Positions 18,201 through 18,547 of a stretch of 18,547 nucleotides of DNA are shown piece by piece. The DNA comes from Ruminococcus sp. Its GTDB lineage: Bacteria > Bacillota > Clostridia > Oscillospirales > Acutalibacteraceae. Both the position numbers and the translations under genes were made by a program. The stretch is from the NCBI GenBank assembly GCA_017380355.1, contig JAFOED010000111.1:1-18547 (forward strand), written 5' to 3'. The first letter of the stretch is position 1, and every line of letters begins with the position of its first letter. The notes under the pieces were generated by a model. The model ran no database searches. It had not been told where the DNA came from and saw only the letters and a list, made by a program, of their open reading frames with translations.

Positions 18201-18547
18201 AGGAAGCTATCGGTGGTTTCGGTACAAGACTTGTAAAAGATGGTGAAATTTCTGTTGATAGAACAGATGACTATTATACAAGCCGTGCTCCACGTACAGC
18301 AGTAGGTATCACAAAGACTGGTAAAGTCGTATTTATGAGTATTGACGGTCGTCAGGAACCTGTTTCTTGCGGCGGTAGTATGGAAGAAATCGCACAGATT
18401 ATGCGTGAAGCAGGTTGTGTAGATGCTATCAACCTTGATGGTGGTGGTTCTACAACATTCGTTGCTAAACAGGAAGGTGACGAAGAACTTTCAGTTGTCA
18501 ACAGTCCTTCTGATGGTGCTCCTCGTTCAGTAAGTACATCTCTTATG
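12281..18547 (+). CDS. Giant secreted Cys/His-repeat protein with phosphodiester glycosidase (NAGPA) domain, partial at 3' end
   Basis: One open frame of 2089 codons runs off the window. Layout by residue: 1-30 Sec signal peptide (FTKR, hydrophobic core, cleavage near STFA-A); 31-260 Ala/Ser/Thr-rich; about 262-345 a divergent InlB-like bacterial repeat with FHGW at 307-310; about 350-825 Gly/Asn/Thr-rich beta-type sequence, possibly beta-helical; 831-1518 nineteen Cys/His units; about 1525-1836 an unrecognised domain with FGHMFGAMDITYH and NHADVAGWAGDL; about 1837-2089 a phosphodiester glycosidase domain (PF09992 type) with NGDGYNMTTGEPGG (from 1919), RTAVGI (2005-2010), DGR (2022-2024) and NLDGGGS (2051-2057). 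That family includes the uncovering enzyme that removes GlcNAc from a sugar phosphodiester. ATG 12281 has GGAGG 6 nt ahead and begins the signal peptide. Any cell-wall anchor lies beyond the window. Codon use resembles the PFOR gene, suggesting strong expression. The target glycan is unknown; adjacency to the glycan operon suggests a phosphodiester-containing surface polymer. Confidence 0.92.
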   Translation, partial: MFKEFTKRCLSVVLVALMLVSIMPMSTFAANVDLSSTADITHSHDHQSEAVEQAQADIDEILKSCKLDDSMTKEEVETKVYTLDGETVYGAYDSMNALIETVETSFTEEEFALLEKYEGFEEIGYLYDILDTALNPPIMLATTTSVLDGAVSVTDSANSNKVSGNKVTITAKGSLFSKKTNNITIRNETSDLAQLSFSYTADKANSFKIAGATAAASGTYSVLLEPGASLSITLVSNSGLSNTTATLTLTDFELIVAKSASNVTFEYNNALGSVTVDSAAVVSGEVKEVSLSEGATLVAAPASGSTFHGWVNGEGEILSTAATYKLTPAGDMTVKAVFTNADSQPHFIVGAATQKSQGSGLLGLSKIYYYTVGSSYIFDNLNDAVATASSTTSKTLVLVNSSTLPAGDYTIPAGVTLLIPFDSANTMYTTQAVGIEEKVTNGVSDYKEPYAYKKLTLAEGVNLTVNGAISLSAKHYYAQGSKNHGSSPSGPCGFMEMKDGSNITVNNGGTIYTYGFIYGAGAITAKSGSTIYENFQIADFRGGSQSTDMDNGVFPLSQYYVQNIEVPLTIESGATEYGYATIYMSSSDFGSAVGFIAPNNAMFNLTEGSVTKRYDGKTDRLIIELNGNLNVSSINMTVGTSSINSKNYELPVTSNLSINVNDGSNIVINQDVALLPGSEITVKEGATCTLGSGYNFYVYDADEWGGYASPANKKLIPVAYAPGREYTRTEADLVDAKVQIDGFADASQGYIYTTAGGANIFSTGTGKALVRPGTQTATYQMVQAKEVADSKYVAIPLTSAKLKNADGTYQETTKTSGTYDYINGVWNKTCNHEYAEEIVTPAGCESDGLKTFTCPCGDSYEEVIPATGHKEVTDAAVAPDCTNTGLTEGSHCENCGEVYVAQVEVPALGHTAGEEADCVNPQVCTVCDAELKPALGHDYDSVVTDPDCVNKGFTTHTCTRCDDTYVDSYVDAHGHTEMILPAIDATCTKTGLTQGSYCFTCKETIVAQEEVPALGHTPSDPADCTHDQICTVCKEVLEGSLGHNYVAVVTEPDCENDGFTTHTCSRCEDSYIDSKVDALGHTEVVDKAVAADCENSGLTEGKHCSVCEKVLVAQEEIPALGHTEVVDKAVAADCENSGLTEGKHCSVCEKVLVAQTVVPATGHSLGEDADCTHAQKCLVCGAELEAALGHNYVGTATAPTCEDKGYTTYKCSRCGDTYVDDYVDALGHTEVVDEAVAPDCTNTGLTEGKHCSVCDEVLVEQEEVPALGHTAGDEADCVNPQTCTVCDAELKPALGHDYDSVVTDPDCVNKGFTTHTCARCDDTYIDSYVDAKGHVEMLLPPVEPGCTSTGLTQGSYCFVCGETLVEQEEIPASGHKYNGTVTAPTCEDEGYTTYTCSACNDTYVDDYVDALGHTAGEEADCENPQVCTVCGDVLTPELGHIEVIMPALDATCISTGLSEGKYCSRCNEVLVPQVETPITDHELEYHEAKAPTYTDNGWKAYESCINCDYSTFEVIPALGEPEIDTYDEFIVNLTLLEELAFEYARQNPGKDPLALVIKYIRTGVDRYNSGSWGIMAGSEDEGFAKFVKNTENELNAQLQENGEEPLKITGLKNINGFKIPNGNSVDFGHMFGAMDITYHNTGSENHADVAGWAGDLVDLVSLSDFFGYGNSTNMEERIEYSNEYFFKSSGYYYLPQAYLYNEGSFSEADLYADLDAYYVMETLYDTEYNPGVLAQICTEYFTEDLTEENRASFFLNNRLDGVNTRSQIRTAVYNAYTGNKMISTLEGTREFKNDDISEIRLTACYTFADYICKLAGDYVAVTDNPYYENFSSTTSILAPGITQEINYATSADGKQMIYYIATADITRDDVNVYANYGDNDPTKWKMQRVLDQANAAQKKYGDPDSEHYIENYNVIASVNGDGYNMTTGEPGGLLVMKGVEYHPVDKGGFFAILEDGTAIIGTRDEWDTYKPYVQEAIGGFGTRLVKDGEISVDRTDDYYTSRAPRTAVGITKTGKVVFMSIDGRQEPVSCGGSMEEIAQIMREAGCVDAINLDGGGSTTFVAKQEGDEELSVVNSPSDGAPRSVSTSLM
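15049..15154 (+). repeat. 106-bp exact direct repeat, copy 1
   Basis: Identical base for base to 16126-16231, 1077 bp downstream. It spans the end of a C unit and most of the following B unit. Confidence 0.9.
15518..15763 (+). repeat. Nearly identical tandem 123-bp duplication (A-A)
   Basis: Units 15518-15640 and 15641-15763 are almost identical over their first ~100 bases, differing mainly at third codon positions (AAC/AAT, AAA/AAG, GTG/GTA). This is the only place where two A units follow each other, indicating a recent in-frame tandem duplication. Confidence 0.9.
16126..16231 (+). repeat. 106-bp exact direct repeat, copy 2
   Basis: Matches 15049-15154 exactly; similarity continues on both sides with scattered changes. 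The offset of 1077 bp is 359 codons, so recombination between the copies would keep the frame. Confidence 0.9.

Overview
The window reads like the genome of a low-GC, strictly anaerobic gut-type Clostridia (Oscillospiraceae/Ruminococcus-like; inferred, no marker gene is present). The clues are a single-chain pyruvate:ferredoxin oxidoreductase, a cobalamin riboswitch in front of an ECF vitamin-transporter subunit, AGGAG-type ribosome sites, and a secreted protein built of Cys/His-rich repeats of the kind common in gut Firmicutes. No rRNA, tRNA, transposase or CRISPR array was seen.

Layout. (1) Positions 1-429 hold, on the minus strand, the N-terminal part of an AMP-forming acyl-CoA synthetase. 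It meets head-to-head, near position 430, a pyruvate:ferredoxin oxidoreductase (to 3818) that has lost about its first 50 residues. Both genes break at the same point, so this is a deletion/inversion or an assembly misjoin. (2) Positions 3854-5260 form a self-contained regulatory unit: PFOR terminator, textbook sigma-70 promoter, cobalamin riboswitch, intrinsic terminator with a visible competing antiterminator, a DUF4430 (transcobalamin-like) lipoprotein, an ECF S component and a closing terminator. It is probably a corrinoid capture and uptake module. (3) Positions 5330-12208 form a tightly packed plus-strand operon with its own promoter: two GT4 glycosyltransferases, an acyltransferase-3 membrane protein, a radical SAM/SPASM-like enzyme, a GT2 glycosyltransferase and a Wzy/O-antigen-ligase-like membrane protein. 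It looks like a surface-glycan locus; no flippase, initiating sugar-phosphate transferase or chain-length regulator is in view. (4) From 12281 to the window end runs one uninterrupted secreted protein (2089 codons, no stop reached): signal peptide, beta-rich N-terminal region with a bacterial (InlB-like) repeat, 19 Cys/His units in a higher-order A-C-B pattern, an unrecognised alpha/beta domain, and a phosphodiester glycosidase (NAGPA) domain.

How they may work together. The operon would build an acylated and perhaps radically modified surface polysaccharide. The large secreted protein directly downstream carries a domain whose family cleaves sugar-phosphodiester bonds, so it may trim or remodel a phosphodiester-containing glycan on the same cell or on a neighbour. 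That link is inferred from adjacency and domain identity. The most unusual material is the giant protein, with its indel-free A-C-B repeat architecture, and the radical SAM enzyme with an extra C-terminal cysteine triplet inside a glycan operon.
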